Source: Runella sp. CRIBMP (GTDB lineage Bacteria > Bacteroidota > Bacteroidia > Cytophagales > Spirosomataceae). From it: a DNA stretch of 64,000 bases. Under the pieces are notes generated by a model. It was not told where the DNA came from. It was given only the letters and a program-made list of their open reading frames with translations, and did not search any database. How positions within the stretch are numbered: position 1 is the stretch's first letter; each line of letters starts with the position of its first letter. The position numbers were made by a program, and so were the translations under genes. The stretch is taken from NCBI RefSeq assembly GCF_009905605.1, contig NZ_JAAAKZ010000001.1:1116001-1180000 (forward strand), written 5' to 3'. Of this stretch, positions 16,341 through 25,327 are shown one piece after another.

Positions 16341-16374
16341 GCGAAGCAAAAACCGCCCTTGGCGTGGGCTTCGC
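16341..16374 (+). promoter_or_regulatory. Hairpin in the leader of the RNA helicase gene
   Basis: GCGAAGC and GCTTCGC form a 7-bp stem enclosing a second short stem (CGCC/GGCG), ending 27 nt before the helicase ATG. A further GC-rich pair (CCCGCC 16257-16262, GGCGGG 16277-16282) lies upstream. No T tract follows, so it is not a terminator. It could be a structured 5' leader controlling translation, for example in the cold. Confidence 0.4.
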
Positions 16375-16401
16375 AATCAACCATTGATTTATTGAATTCA
16401 G

Positions 16402-17736
16402 ATGAATTTTGAAGATTTTAACCTCAATCGCCAACTGCTCAATGCCATTGCCGATGCGGGGTATGAGGTGCCGTCGCCCATTCAGGAACAGGCCATTCCG
16501 CTCGTTTTGGAGGGCCACGATGTGCTTGGAATTGCACAGACCGGAACGGGAAAGACCGCCGCGTATGTATTGCCGCTATTGATGCGCATCAAGTACGCGC
16601 AGGGGATGCACCCCCGGGCGCTGATTCTGGCACCAACGCGTGAATTGGTGATGCAGATAGGGGCTGCTCTGGGCGAATTGGCAAAATATACCGACTTGCG
16701 GCACGTCGCCATTTATGGCGGCTTGGGCCCAAAAACCCAAATTGAGGCTCTGCAAAAAGGTGTGGATATTGTGGTGGCAACGCCGGGGCGTTTCTTGGAT
16801 TTGTACCTGCGCGGCGAGATTGTGGTGAAGCAGTTGACCACGCTTGTGATGGACGAAGCCGACAAGATGATGGACATGGGCTTCATGCCTCAAATCAACC
16901 GAATTTTGGAAGTAATTCCCCGAAAACGTCAAAATTTGCTGTTTTCAGCAACGTTTCCTGAAAAAGTAGAACGACTTTCAGAAAACTTTTTGGAAGGCCC
17001 TATTCGCGTGGAAGTGACGCCGCAGGCCACTACTGCCGCACGCGTTGACCAAATCATTTATGAAGTTCCCAATTTTAGAACAAAAATTAACCTGCTCGAA
17101 TTGTTGGTACAGGATACCACAGTTTTTGAACGCGGTATGGTTTTTGTTCGCTCTCGCGAAAATGCCGAGAACATTTATAAATTTTTAAAACGAAAGGTGG
17201 TGACCGAAGATGAAGTACGGGTCATTCACGCCAACAAAGGCCAAAACACGCGAATCAACGCGATGGAGGCTTTTAAAGAAGGGAAAGTTCGGATTTTGAT
17301 TGCCACCGATGTGGCCGCCCGGGGCATTGATGTTACGCAGGTGAGTCACGTGGTAAACTTTGATGTACCCTTGATTTACGAAGATTATGTACACCGCATT
17401 GGGCGTACGGGTCGGGCCAATCAGGAAGGGAATGCCATTACATTTGTGACCATTGCGGATGATTATCACATTGCTAAAATTGAAAAAATCATTCGAATGA
17501 CCATCCCCCGCCAGCCTTTGCCTGAAGCGTTGGAAGTGCCAGAAACGCCTTTCGAAGAGCAACAGGCCCTGTTGCGAGAGTTGGATGAGCAGCGACGCAA
17601 AGATGACCCAACTTTTAAGGGGGCATTTCATGAAAAGAAAAATAAAAAAGTTGTAAATTCGAAACCTAAAAATGCGAACCCGCAAAAGAGGGCATCCACA
17701 TCAGCGAAAAATTCTTTTAAGAGACGAAAAAAGTAA
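16402..17736 (+). CDS. DEAD-box ATP-dependent RNA helicase (RhlE/DeaD-like)
   Basis: 444 residues with all DEAD-box motifs in order: Q motif PSPIQEQAIP (25-34), Walker A AQTGTGKT (45-52), PTRELVMQI, TPGR, DEAD (151-154), SAT (about 182-184), ATDVAARGID and HRIGRTGR (331-338). The last 60 residues are a Lys/Arg-rich tail, typical of RhlE-like helicases that bind rRNA or mRNA. The role is likely ribosome assembly or mRNA remodelling, often cold-linked. It is a single gene with a long structured upstream region shared with a divergent peptidase gene. Confidence 0.95.
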   Translation: MNFEDFNLNRQLLNAIADAGYEVPSPIQEQAIPLVLEGHDVLGIAQTGTGKTAAYVLPLLMRIKYAQGMHPRALILAPTRELVMQIGAALGELAKYTDLRHVAIYGGLGPKTQIEALQKGVDIVVATPGRFLDLYLRGEIVVKQLTTLVMDEADKMMDMGFMPQINRILEVIPRKRQNLLFSATFPEKVERLSENFLEGPIRVEVTPQATTAARVDQIIYEVPNFRTKINLLELLVQDTTVFERGMVFVRSRENAENIYKFLKRKVVTEDEVRVIHANKGQNTRINAMEAFKEGKVRILIATDVAARGIDVTQVSHVVNFDVPLIYEDYVHRIGRTGRANQEGNAITFVTIADDYHIAKIEKIIRMTIPRQPLPEALEVPETPFEEQQALLRELDEQRRKDDPTFKGAFHEKKNKKVVNSKPKNANPQKRASTSAKNSFKRRKK

Positions 17737-17798
17737 ATTTGTCATAATAACCCTTTGAAAGCATCGTTTTAGTAAGACGTTCTGATGAGTTGGTAGCG

Positions 17799-18569
17799 AT
17801 GAAAAAAATACAGGCATTCAGTTATTTGGTACTCGGATTGTTAATTGTGCTGGAAACTAAGGCACAAACAATGCAGTTTGTTACGAGCAGCCGCCCGGCT
17901 GATACCAGTAACAAAGCAACCGGGGCCGCTTCCGAGGCTACAGTGGTGAAAAATCTTCACCTATTACCCCTGTTTGGCGAAGTGGCCAAAAGTGGCGAGC
18001 AAATTGAATTTGAAATTAATTTTCTGAACGATTGTGACCAAAACTTTCCTACACGCAAGGAAGCCAGTGAGTTTTTTTCGGCGCGTGGTTGGGAATATTT
18101 GGATGAAGGCGACCTCGATACGGCTTGTTATCGTTTTAATCTCGCCTATTTGCTCAATCCACAAAATGCCGACACTTATTGGGGCTTGGGCGTGGTGTGT
18201 TTTCAACAGGGCCATATCACCGACGCCGAGCGTATGCTCCGCAAAGGCGTTGACCTTGACTCAACCAACGTAGGGTTGCTTGTTGATTTGGCTACCGTCG
18301 ATTTGATACATTTTAAAGAAAGCAGTGATAAATGGGAATTGATGGAGGCCGAACAAATACTTAATCGAGCCATTCGTCTGGATACCACCTTTGCTACCGC
18401 TTACCTCAAAAAGTCGGTGTTGGAATTTCATAAAGGCAATTATGACGCTTCTTGGGACAACTTACACAAGACCCGAGTATTGGATATTGAGCTGCTGGAT
18501 TATGATTTTATGAAAGAACTCCTCGCCAAAAAATGCGACCCGCTGGGTATTTTTAGTACGCCCAATTAA
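17799..18569 (+). CDS. Secreted tetratricopeptide-repeat protein
   Basis: 256 residues from the ATG at 17799; a TTG start at 17790 would add three residues. A signal peptide ends around ETKAQ. After a spacer there are at least three TPR units, for example ADTYWGLGVVCFQQGHITDAERM and FATAYLKKSVLEFHKGNYDAS (quoted in part from residues 120-230). TPRs mediate protein contacts; no enzymatic domain is visible. It follows the helicase gene by 62 bp on the same strand and may be co-transcribed, but the functions are not obviously linked. Confidence 0.8.
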   Translation: MKKIQAFSYLVLGLLIVLETKAQTMQFVTSSRPADTSNKATGAASEATVVKNLHLLPLFGEVAKSGEQIEFEINFLNDCDQNFPTRKEASEFFSARGWEYLDEGDLDTACYRFNLAYLLNPQNADTYWGLGVVCFQQGHITDAERMLRKGVDLDSTNVGLLVDLATVDLIHFKESSDKWELMEAEQILNRAIRLDTTFATAYLKKSVLEFHKGNYDASWDNLHKTRVLDIELLDYDFMKELLAKKCDPLGIFSTPN

Positions 18570-18588
18570 GGCATTTTATCCCCTCTAT

Positions 18589-18625
18589 CCGCCCGTATTA
18601 CGGTTTTAAACAGTAATACGGGCGG
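18589..18625 (+). terminator. Perfect 13-bp hairpin after TPR gene
   Basis: CCGCCCGTATTAC pairs perfectly with GTAATACGGGCGG around an 11-nt loop. It lies 20 bp after the TPR stop and 29 bp before the GNAT start. No T run follows, so termination is uncertain; it may be a processing or stability hairpin. Confidence 0.5.
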
Positions 18626-18653
18626 GACGGCTAGATAGAATCGTACATTAACA

Positions 18654-19058
18654 ATGATTCGCTCCATTACCGCTGCTGATACGTATCCCCTCCGCCACCA
18701 AGTTTTGTGGCCGGACCAACCCCTTGATTTTGTCAAAGTACCTGAAGATGAAAAAGGGCTTCATTTTGGCTATTTTGTCGATCATCAGCCTGTATCGGTG
18801 ATTTCTCTTTTTGTGGATGACCACCGCGTTGCCCGCTTCCGAAAATTTGCCACTCACCCTGATTTCCAGCGCCAAGGGCTGGGAAGCGCCCTTCTCGAAA
18901 TTGTATTTGAACGCGCCATCGAACTTCAGGCGACGCGAATTTGGTGCGATGCTCGGCTCGACGCTAAGCCATTTTATGAGCGTTTCGGTATGAAACAAGA
19001 AGGCGATACATTCTTCAAAGGAAACATTCCTTATGTAAAAATGAACCTCAATTTTTGA
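18654..19058 (+). CDS. GNAT family N-acetyltransferase
   Basis: 134 residues covering one GNAT domain. The acetyl-CoA binding segment is FQRQGLGSALLEIVFERA (motif A, Q-x-x-G-x-G/A). A motif B-like end follows, KPFYERFGMKQEGDTF, typical of the small ElaA/YitI-like group. Length is normal for the family. The acceptor substrate cannot be predicted. A terminator follows at 19080-19150. Confidence 0.88.
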   Translation: MIRSITAADTYPLRHQVLWPDQPLDFVKVPEDEKGLHFGYFVDHQPVSVISLFVDDHRVARFRKFATHPDFQRQGLGSALLEIVFERAIELQATRIWCDARLDAKPFYERFGMKQEGDTFFKGNIPYVKMNLNF

Positions 19059-19079
19059 GAAGAATACTTGCAATGGTTT

Positions 19080-19150
19080 CCCCAAATGAGTGCTTACAAG
19101 ATTGATTTTTGCGTTCTTGTTGCTCATTTTGGGGTAATAGACTCTTTTTT
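19080..19150 (+). terminator. Terminator after GNAT gene, in 328-bp gap
   Basis: CCCCAAATGAG pairs with CTCATTTTGGGG (one bulge), with an inner pair ACAAGA/TTCTTGT, followed by a run of eight T residues. The rest of the gap to the Mla operon (19151-19386) is AT-rich and presumably carries its promoter; no clear element was seen. Confidence 0.75.
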
Positions 19151-19386
19151 TTGCCATGTATAAGGCTTATGGGAATTTTTTTCTACAATTTACTGTGGAA
19201 TACTTTTTTTGATAATTTGCCATACATATACTTGTACGTCTTTCGTCCCCGTTTAAGTGGTTTTGGCCAAAAGGGTAATTTTTGGTGGATTGCCTGAATG
19301 CCAATGGATTGAAAAAAAATGATTAACGGGAGGGCTCGTACAGCTCCAACTGCGACAACGATTAACCAGTGCGTGCGCACTTAATA

Positions 19387-20175
19387 ATGATGAACAGCGA
19401 ATCTGCGAAACATGTCTTCTCCGAAAAAGTTGATGATTGGTTAATGGGTTTTTATGACGCCTTCGAGTTTGTAAAGTTGGTTTTTAGAGAGGCATTTTCT
19501 GGGGGCTTTGAGTTTACCGAATTTGTTCGGCAATGTTATTCTATCGGTCTCAAATCTCTGCCGTTGATTTCGTTGACGGGATTCGTTACGGGATACGTTT
19601 TTACCAAACAATCGCGCCCTTCGCTGATGGAATTTGGCGCTACCTCATGGTTGCCGTCGTTGGTGACGATTGCCATCGTGCGGGCGTTGGCACCGCTGGT
19701 TACGTCGCTGATTTGCTCGGGAAAAATAGGATCGGGCATTGGTGCGGAGCTGGGTTCGATGAAAGTGACCGAGCAAATAGACGCCATGGAAGTGTCAGCG
19801 GTCAATCCGATTCGTTTTTTGGTGGTTACGCGCGTGGCAGCAGCCACCATTACTATTCCCATTTTATCTTTTTACTGCGCATTGGTGGCGTTGGCGGGTG
19901 CTTTTCTTAACGTGACGGTCAACGAAGAAACCAACGTACTGGCCTTTCTGGAGCATGGATTCGACAGTATCGTTTTCTTGGATATAATTACGGCGGTGGT
20001 TAAAGCTACCTCTTTTGGGTTTACCATCGGCATGATTGGTTGCTACAAAGGTTTCAACGCTACAAACGGTACCCAAGGGGTAGGACAAGCCGCCAATTCA
20101 TCGGTGGTCTTATCCATGTTCCTGATTTTTATTGAAGAATTATTTATTGTTCAAGTAGCTAATTGGTTTCGCTAA
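19387..20175 (+). CDS. mlaE: MlaE-type lipid ABC transporter permease
   Basis: 262 residues with five or six membrane helices and the MlaE/YrbE signature LGSMKVTEQIDAMEVSAVNP near the middle. It is the inner-membrane permease of an Mla-like complex that moves phospholipids between the inner and outer membranes. Two adjacent ATG codons (19387, 19390) can serve as start. It is the first of three tightly spaced genes (permease, ATPase, MCE protein), the core of the system. The periplasmic MlaC and outer-membrane MlaA are not in the window. The gene symbol is by family. Confidence 0.9.
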   Translation: MMNSESAKHVFSEKVDDWLMGFYDAFEFVKLVFREAFSGGFEFTEFVRQCYSIGLKSLPLISLTGFVTGYVFTKQSRPSLMEFGATSWLPSLVTIAIVRALAPLVTSLICSGKIGSGIGAELGSMKVTEQIDAMEVSAVNPIRFLVVTRVAAATITIPILSFYCALVALAGAFLNVTVNEETNVLAFLEHGFDSIVFLDIITAVVKATSFGFTIGMIGCYKGFNATNGTQGVGQAANSSVVLSMFLIFIEELFIVQVANWFR

Positions 20176-20189
20176 ATTCGCACGCAATC

Positions 20190-20948
20190 ATGGAGAAAAC
20201 GATTGAAATAAAAAATTTATATAAATCGTTCGGGAGTCTGCACGTATTGTCGGGGGTAGATCTGGATGTGCATGAAAATGAAAATGTAGTGGTATTGGGA
20301 CGGTCAGGAACGGGAAAGTCGGTGTTGATTAAAATCATTGCGGGGTTACTAACTCCCGACCGTGGAGAAGTAAAAGTATTTGGGCAATCGGTTCCTGATT
20401 TGACGGCTAAAGAACTGAATGAGTTGCGGTTAAAGATCGGTTTTTCGTTTCAGAGCAGTGCGTTGTACGACAGTATGACCGTGCGGGAAAACTTGGAGTT
20501 TCCACTGGTCAGAAATCTAAAAAACATGACCCGCAAAGAAATAGACAAAGCCGTTGATGAGGTCATCGAAGCCGTAGGGCTGAAAAAAACGTTGGACCAA
20601 ATGCCGTCGCAACTTTCGGGTGGGCAGCGCAAACGGATTGGAATAGCCCGTACCCTCATCATGAACCCGAAGATAATGCTGTACGATGAGCCAACCGCGG
20701 GCCTCGACCCCATTACGTGCCAAGAAATCAATGATTTAATGAATCAGGTAAAGGAAAAATACCGTACTAGTTCCATCATCATCACGCACGATTTAACCTG
20801 CGCCAAAGAAACGGGTGACCGGGTGGCGATTTTGTTTGATGGCAAGTTTGCGTATCAAGGCACGTTTGAGGAAGTTTTCGGCAACCCAGATCCCCGCATT
20901 CGTAGTTTTTATGATTACAATTTTATCGAACCAAAACTTCAGAATTAA
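20190..20948 (+). CDS. mlaF: MlaF-type ABC transporter ATP-binding protein
   Basis: 252 residues from the ATG at 20190; the longer frame from 20163 would overlap the permease gene. Walker A is GRSGTGKS (37-44), the signature LSGGQRKR is near 143-150, Walker B IMLYDEPTAG is near 161-170, and the switch His is in IITHD. It powers the MlaE permease in phospholipid transport. It sits 14 bp after mlaE and 1 bp before the MCE gene, so the three are almost certainly one transcript. Confidence 0.92.
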   Translation: MEKTIEIKNLYKSFGSLHVLSGVDLDVHENENVVVLGRSGTGKSVLIKIIAGLLTPDRGEVKVFGQSVPDLTAKELNELRLKIGFSFQSSALYDSMTVRENLEFPLVRNLKNMTRKEIDKAVDEVIEAVGLKKTLDQMPSQLSGGQRKRIGIARTLIMNPKIMLYDEPTAGLDPITCQEINDLMNQVKEKYRTSSIIITHDLTCAKETGDRVAILFDGKFAYQGTFEEVFGNPDPRIRSFYDYNFIEPKLQN

Positions 20949-20949
20949 T

Positions 20950-21993
20950 ATGAAATCAACGTCAAGGTCGGAAAGCTATAAAGTAAAAGTGGGCATTTTT
21001 GTGGTACTTGGGATTATGATTCTGGTCGCGGGGATTCTTATGGTGGGCACTTTGCGCAAAACCTTTGTGAGTAAAATCGACGGGTTTGCCATCTTGGACG
21101 ACGTAAATGGCCTTACCAAAGGCAGTAATGTGTGGTTTTCGGGTGTTAAGGTCGGCACCGTAAAGCACGTTGCTTTTGTCGAAAACTCTAAAGTAAAAGT
21201 AACCTTTGGTATCGAAGAATCTTCCCAAAAATTTATCAAAAAAGACGCCAACGTGAAAGTCAGTACCGACGGTTTGATTGGCAACACCATTATTGTGATT
21301 TCGGGCGGTTCGCCAGAAGCCGAAATCGTGGAAGACGGGTATCAGTTTAGGGTTCTAAAAGAGGATTCTCAACAGGATATGCTGAAAACATTGCAGGAGA
21401 ATAACAAAAATTTACTCGCCATTACGGCTGATTTCAAAGAATTGGTTCGTGGCATCAAAGGTGGAGAAGGTACGGTAGGGAAGTTGTTGACCAAAGATGA
21501 TTTATACCAAAAATTAAATTCAACCCTCACGGGATTGGAAGCCGCCACGCTCAACGCCAAGGCCACGACGGTGTCGTTGGCGCAGTTTTCCAAAAACTTG
21601 AACACGCAGGGTAACTTCGTCAATGACTTGTTGACCGACAAACAGATGTACGGCGATTTGAAACAAACGGTCAGTACGTTGGGAGAAACCTCGCGAAACT
21701 TGAAGGAAACCTCCACTTCAGCCAAGAGTTTGGTGACCGATTTGCAGCAGACAACCCATAAAATTGCCAATGACAAAACCAGTACTTTGGGAGTACTTTT
21801 GCACGACCCCAAAACGGCCAATAACGTAAGAAATACGCTAAAAAATCTGGAAAGCAGTTCGGCCAAATTGGACGAAAATATGGAGGCGTTGCAACATAAT
21901 ATCCTGCTTAGAAGGTATTTCCGTAAGAAAGATAAAGAGGAAGTCAAGGCTGATACCTCCACCCAAGTGACAACCCTCGAAAAAATGCCTTGA
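20950..21993 (+). CDS. MCE-domain (MlaD-like) substrate-binding protein
   Basis: 347 residues starting at 20950. An N-terminal cytoplasmic tail is followed by one membrane helix (VGIFVVLGIMILVAGILMVG) and an MCE domain (DVNGLTKGSNVWFSGVKVGTV, STDGLIGNTIIVISGG; both from residues about 40-125). The remaining 200 residues are helical and likely coiled-coil, longer than E. coli MlaD. MCE proteins form hexameric rings that bind lipid and dock on the MlaEF complex. The long C-terminus may form a periplasmic tube as in PqiB/YebT-type proteins. Confidence 0.9.
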   Translation: MKSTSRSESYKVKVGIFVVLGIMILVAGILMVGTLRKTFVSKIDGFAILDDVNGLTKGSNVWFSGVKVGTVKHVAFVENSKVKVTFGIEESSQKFIKKDANVKVSTDGLIGNTIIVISGGSPEAEIVEDGYQFRVLKEDSQQDMLKTLQENNKNLLAITADFKELVRGIKGGEGTVGKLLTKDDLYQKLNSTLTGLEAATLNAKATTVSLAQFSKNLNTQGNFVNDLLTDKQMYGDLKQTVSTLGETSRNLKETSTSAKSLVTDLQQTTHKIANDKTSTLGVLLHDPKTANNVRNTLKNLESSSAKLDENMEALQHNILLRRYFRKKDKEEVKADTSTQVTTLEKMP

Positions 21994-22015
21994 TTCCTAA
22001 AAGGTTCTTAATTTT

Positions 22016-22070
22016 GGTTAAGCAAAACAAATGATCCACAAATCATTGCTTTGCTTAACCTTCTTTGTTT
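22016..22070 (+). terminator. Terminator of the Mla operon
   Basis: GGTTAAGCAAA pairs perfectly with TTTGCTTAACC, with an inner AATGAT/ATCATT stem, followed by a T-rich stretch. It starts 23 bp after the MCE gene. Confidence 0.8.
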
Positions 22071-22155
22071 ATAGCAGCTTACAAATTGGGCTACTTTTAG
22101 CGCTTTTCTTATGTACTTCTAATCCTGCATTAAGCCCTTATTAAGGTTGGGGTTA

Positions 22156-22163
22156 TAACTTTG
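22156..22163 (+). promoter_or_regulatory. Likely -7 element of the universal stress gene
   Basis: TAACTTTG fits the Bacteroidota -7 consensus TAnnTTTG and lies 84 bp before the start codon. No convincing -33 TTTG is at the right spacing, so confidence is limited. The same octamer precedes the SusC gene. Confidence 0.4.
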
Positions 22164-22246
22164 TTGTGTCATTTTGGAAGACACAATCTAAAAAGTTGAC
22201 CAAAAGACGCCAAAGTTCAAACCTGACCACCTTAAACATATTAATC

Positions 22247-23158
22247 ATGGAAAGTATCCTAATTAAGAAAATAACCGTACCCGTAGATTATAGTGAAACC
22301 TCCCGCAGTGCGCTTGCCTTGGCATTAGAAATGAGCCGTCAGCACCAAGCCTCCCTTCATTTGTTGTATGTTGTGGAGCAATATCAATGCATTTCTATTT
22401 CCGAAAACGGGTTAATAATTGATTTCTCCAAGGAGTCTATCAAAGCCGCTGAGCTTAAAAGGTTACAAAAGTTAGCTAACGAAGTGATTGATGGCCAGAC
22501 TGCTTACATGGTTGAATGTCGTATCGCCAATGACCTGTCGACGGCCGTCGTTGAGGCGGCGCTTGAACAAGAAAGTGATTTGATTGTAATGGGTACACAG
22601 GTAACATCAGGGTTTGTGTCGCATTTTGTCGGCTCAGTGGCTTATGATGTTGTCAAAACAGCGTCTTGTCCAGTACTTACCGTTCCGAATCATCGAGCAT
22701 GGACGGCATTCAAAAAGATTTTATTTCCTGTTCGGCCAGTGGCTACGGCGCTAGAAAAGTATGATTTAGCCAAGGAAATGATTAGGCATAATAAGGCTGA
22801 GCTGACAGTTTTAGGTCTATATAATGAAGAGACACCGCAGCTTTCTGACGCTCTTACTGAGATGCTCTCCAATTTGGAAATTCAACTGAAGTACGACCGA
22901 ATTTGGGCTAGTATTGAGTTGGCAGATACTGAAGAAGGTGCCGAACTTGTCTTATTCAAATCCCGTCAGCTAGACGTCGACTTGATTATAATAACGGCTG
23001 ATGAGAGTGAAACAAGCGGAAGTTTTTTTGAGAGTCCTTATACAGAACAAATTATAAACCAGTCTAAAGTTCCAGTTTTGTCCATCAGACCCGCGCCCGT
23101 TAGGGTGGTTCAGATGCAGCCAATTGACGCAATACCAGTATTTTCGGTTGTGGCATAA
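22247..23158 (+). CDS. Tandem universal stress protein (UspA family)
   Basis: 303 residues from the ATG at 22247, chosen because the UspA fold begins right after it (KKITVPVDYSETSRSAL). The first domain spans about 5-150 and has the nucleotide-binding glycine motif degenerated to MGTQVTSGFVSHFVGSVA. The second spans about 155-285 and is weaker (IITADESETSGSFF), and may not bind ATP. Tandem Usp proteins act in stress survival. The gene is alone, with a terminator upstream and its own promoter. Confidence 0.9.
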   Translation: MESILIKKITVPVDYSETSRSALALALEMSRQHQASLHLLYVVEQYQCISISENGLIIDFSKESIKAAELKRLQKLANEVIDGQTAYMVECRIANDLSTAVVEAALEQESDLIVMGTQVTSGFVSHFVGSVAYDVVKTASCPVLTVPNHRAWTAFKKILFPVRPVATALEKYDLAKEMIRHNKAELTVLGLYNEETPQLSDALTEMLSNLEIQLKYDRIWASIELADTEEGAELVLFKSRQLDVDLIIITADESETSGSFFESPYTEQIINQSKVPVLSIRPAPVRVVQMQPIDAIPVFSVVA

Positions 23159-23257
23159 ATTCAGGACGATAAGATAGTCTCTTCGGTGGGAGAGAAGGTA
23201 GTATTAGAAATTCACGGTGGATGCCTTATCCTACTGAACTCAAATCGCTCACCCAAC

Positions 23258-25186
23258 ATGAGATTATTTTCCTTTTTTTTACTGCTTCTTTCACTTCCCC
23301 CGGCTTATGCCCAAAACTGGTACAAAGGCAATCTGCACACGCATTCGCTCTGGAGTGACGGCGATGATTATCCCGAAATGATTATGGATTGGTATAAAGC
23401 CAACGGTTATAATTTTGTCGGGTTATCAGACCATAATACGTTTCAGGAAGGAGAAAAATGGGTCAATGTTCCGCGTGTGCCCGAGCGTCGGCGTACATTT
23501 GAGCGTTACTTACGTACGTTTGGACCTGATTGGGTCACGTACAAAAAAGGGCCTAACGATTCACTGAAAGTACGCCTGAAAAACTTGCAGGAATACCGCA
23601 GTTATTTTAATGACCCAGGTAAGTTTCTCATTATCAAAAGCGAAGAGGTTTCAACAAGCTACGACAGCAAGCCGATTCACATCAACATGACCAACGTGCA
23701 AAACCTCATTCGTCCACAGCGAGGCAACAGCGTAGCCGAGGTGATGCAAAACAATATTGACTTGGTGGTAGCGCAGCGCCGCCAAACGGGACAGCCCATG
23801 TTTCCGCACATCAATCATCCCAATTTTTACTATGCTATCACCGCGCAGGACCTGATGCAACTACGGTACGAGCGTTTCTTTGAAGTTTTTAATGGCCACC
23901 CGATGGTCAATAATTACGGTGACGACAAGCGAGATGGCACCGAGGTGATGTGGGATAAAATCAACGTGCATTTTGTGCAGCAGGGACGCCCGCTTATGTA
24001 CGGTTTGGCCACCGACGACAGCCACAACTATCAGTTTTTTGGCTTAGAATATAGCAACACTGGCCGTGGTTGGGTCATGGTCAATGCCGCCGATTTGTCG
24101 CCGCGTTCCCTGATTGAGTCGCTGGAAGCAGGGCGGTTTTATGCCACGTCGGGCGTAGAATTAGAGAAACTTGTTCAAACACCGTCCAGTATTTCTTTTA
24201 AGATTAAAGCGGAGCCTAGTGTCAATTATACCATTCAATGGATTGGGTTGAAGAAGGGCAAAGAAAAGACGGAAATTTTTAAAGAAATCAAAGCAAGTGA
24301 AGCGAGCTATACCTTGGCCGAAGATGATTTGATGGTGCGGGCCAAAATTATTTCCAATAAACCAAAATACAATCCATTTAGCGCGGGAGACGTAGAAACG
24401 GCTTGGATTCAGCCCATTGCAAAGCTCCAAACCCCGCCCATAAAACTCGGCGTAGTGCCGCTTCCTAACGCCCACGCGCACAACGATTACGAGCAATCGC
24501 GGCCGTTGTGGGATGCGCTAGACCAAGGATTTACGAGTGTAGAAGCCGACGTCTATTTAATCAACGACACGCTGTTTGTGGCGCACGAGCGCCCGACCTT
24601 CAACAATCCTGCGCATACCTTGGAAAACTTATATTTGAAGCCATTGGCTGAGCGCATTGCCCAAAACGGAAATCAAGTTTATGCGGGCTATAAAGGCCCC
24701 GTGTATCTCATGATTGACTTCAAAACCGAGGCCGAAAGTACCTATAAAGCCTTAGACAAATTGCTCCAAAACTATCGTTCTATTTTTACTTCTTATAAAG
24801 GCAACAGCTCTAAAGCGGGAGCTGTAACGTTGTTTATTTCGGGTAACCGCCCGATTGAAACGTTGAAAAAATCAAAAGAACGATTGGCGTCTTTGGATGG
24901 GCGACCTGCTGATTTGGGTAAGAAACTGAGTGCTCAATTAATGCCCGTGGTGAGTGATAATTACGCAAACCATCTTTCGTGGCGTGGCAAGGGTGAAATG
25001 CCCGAAGAGCAGTTTCAAAAATTGAGTCAATTGGTAAAAAAAGTACACGCCGAAGGCAAAAAACTCCGCCTCTGGGCTTGCCCCGAAGACCCGGTCGTTT
25101 GGAAAAAACTCCGTGAAGCAGGCGCTGATTTTCTCAGTACCGACCAATTGGAATTGGTGAAGGAGTTTTTACTGGCGAAGCCTTGA
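23258..25186 (+). CDS. Secreted PHP-domain and PLC-like phosphodiesterase fusion
   Basis: 642 residues from the ATG at 23258, which directly starts a signal peptide (ends AYAQ). Residues about 22-290 are a PHP-type metallo-phosphoesterase: LHTHSLWSDG (H27, H29), SDHNTF, a conserved SEE, FPHINHPNF and ATDDSHNY. From about 400 to the end there is a second domain of the PI-PLC/GDPD superfamily (NAHAHNDYEQSRP, SVEADVYLINDTLFVAH, YLMIDFKTE, ending with an ADFLSTDQ segment). Both domains keep likely metal-binding residues. The protein may process phosphodiesters or phosphorylated sugars in the periplasm; the substrate is unknown. Confidence 0.82.
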   Translation: MRLFSFFLLLLSLPPAYAQNWYKGNLHTHSLWSDGDDYPEMIMDWYKANGYNFVGLSDHNTFQEGEKWVNVPRVPERRRTFERYLRTFGPDWVTYKKGPNDSLKVRLKNLQEYRSYFNDPGKFLIIKSEEVSTSYDSKPIHINMTNVQNLIRPQRGNSVAEVMQNNIDLVVAQRRQTGQPMFPHINHPNFYYAITAQDLMQLRYERFFEVFNGHPMVNNYGDDKRDGTEVMWDKINVHFVQQGRPLMYGLATDDSHNYQFFGLEYSNTGRGWVMVNAADLSPRSLIESLEAGRFYATSGVELEKLVQTPSSISFKIKAEPSVNYTIQWIGLKKGKEKTEIFKEIKASEASYTLAEDDLMVRAKIISNKPKYNPFSAGDVETAWIQPIAKLQTPPIKLGVVPLPNAHAHNDYEQSRPLWDALDQGFTSVEADVYLINDTLFVAHERPTFNNPAHTLENLYLKPLAERIAQNGNQVYAGYKGPVYLMIDFKTEAESTYKALDKLLQNYRSIFTSYKGNSSKAGAVTLFISGNRPIETLKKSKERLASLDGRPADLGKKLSAQLMPVVSDNYANHLSWRGKGEMPEEQFQKLSQLVKKVHAEGKKLRLWACPEDPVVWKKLREAGADFLSTDQLELVKEFLLAKP

Positions 25187-25262
25187 AGGTTTTGGTTATT
25201 TAATCATCGCGGACTTTGCCGCCATGGCTCTTACAAAATATAAAAAAGGGTAGCCCATAGAG

Positions 25263-25311
25263 GAATATAGAAAAGCCCTTCCCAATTATTGGGAAGGGCT
25301 TTTCTATATTC
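25263..25311. terminator. Bidirectional terminator between convergent genes
   Basis: A perfect 23-bp stem (25263-25285 with 25289-25311) with a 3-nt loop, rich in A on the left and T on the right. It serves the PHP/PLC gene on the plus strand and the DUF2911 gene on the minus strand. Confidence 0.9.
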
Positions 25312-25327
25312 ATTGACGAATTTTAAA

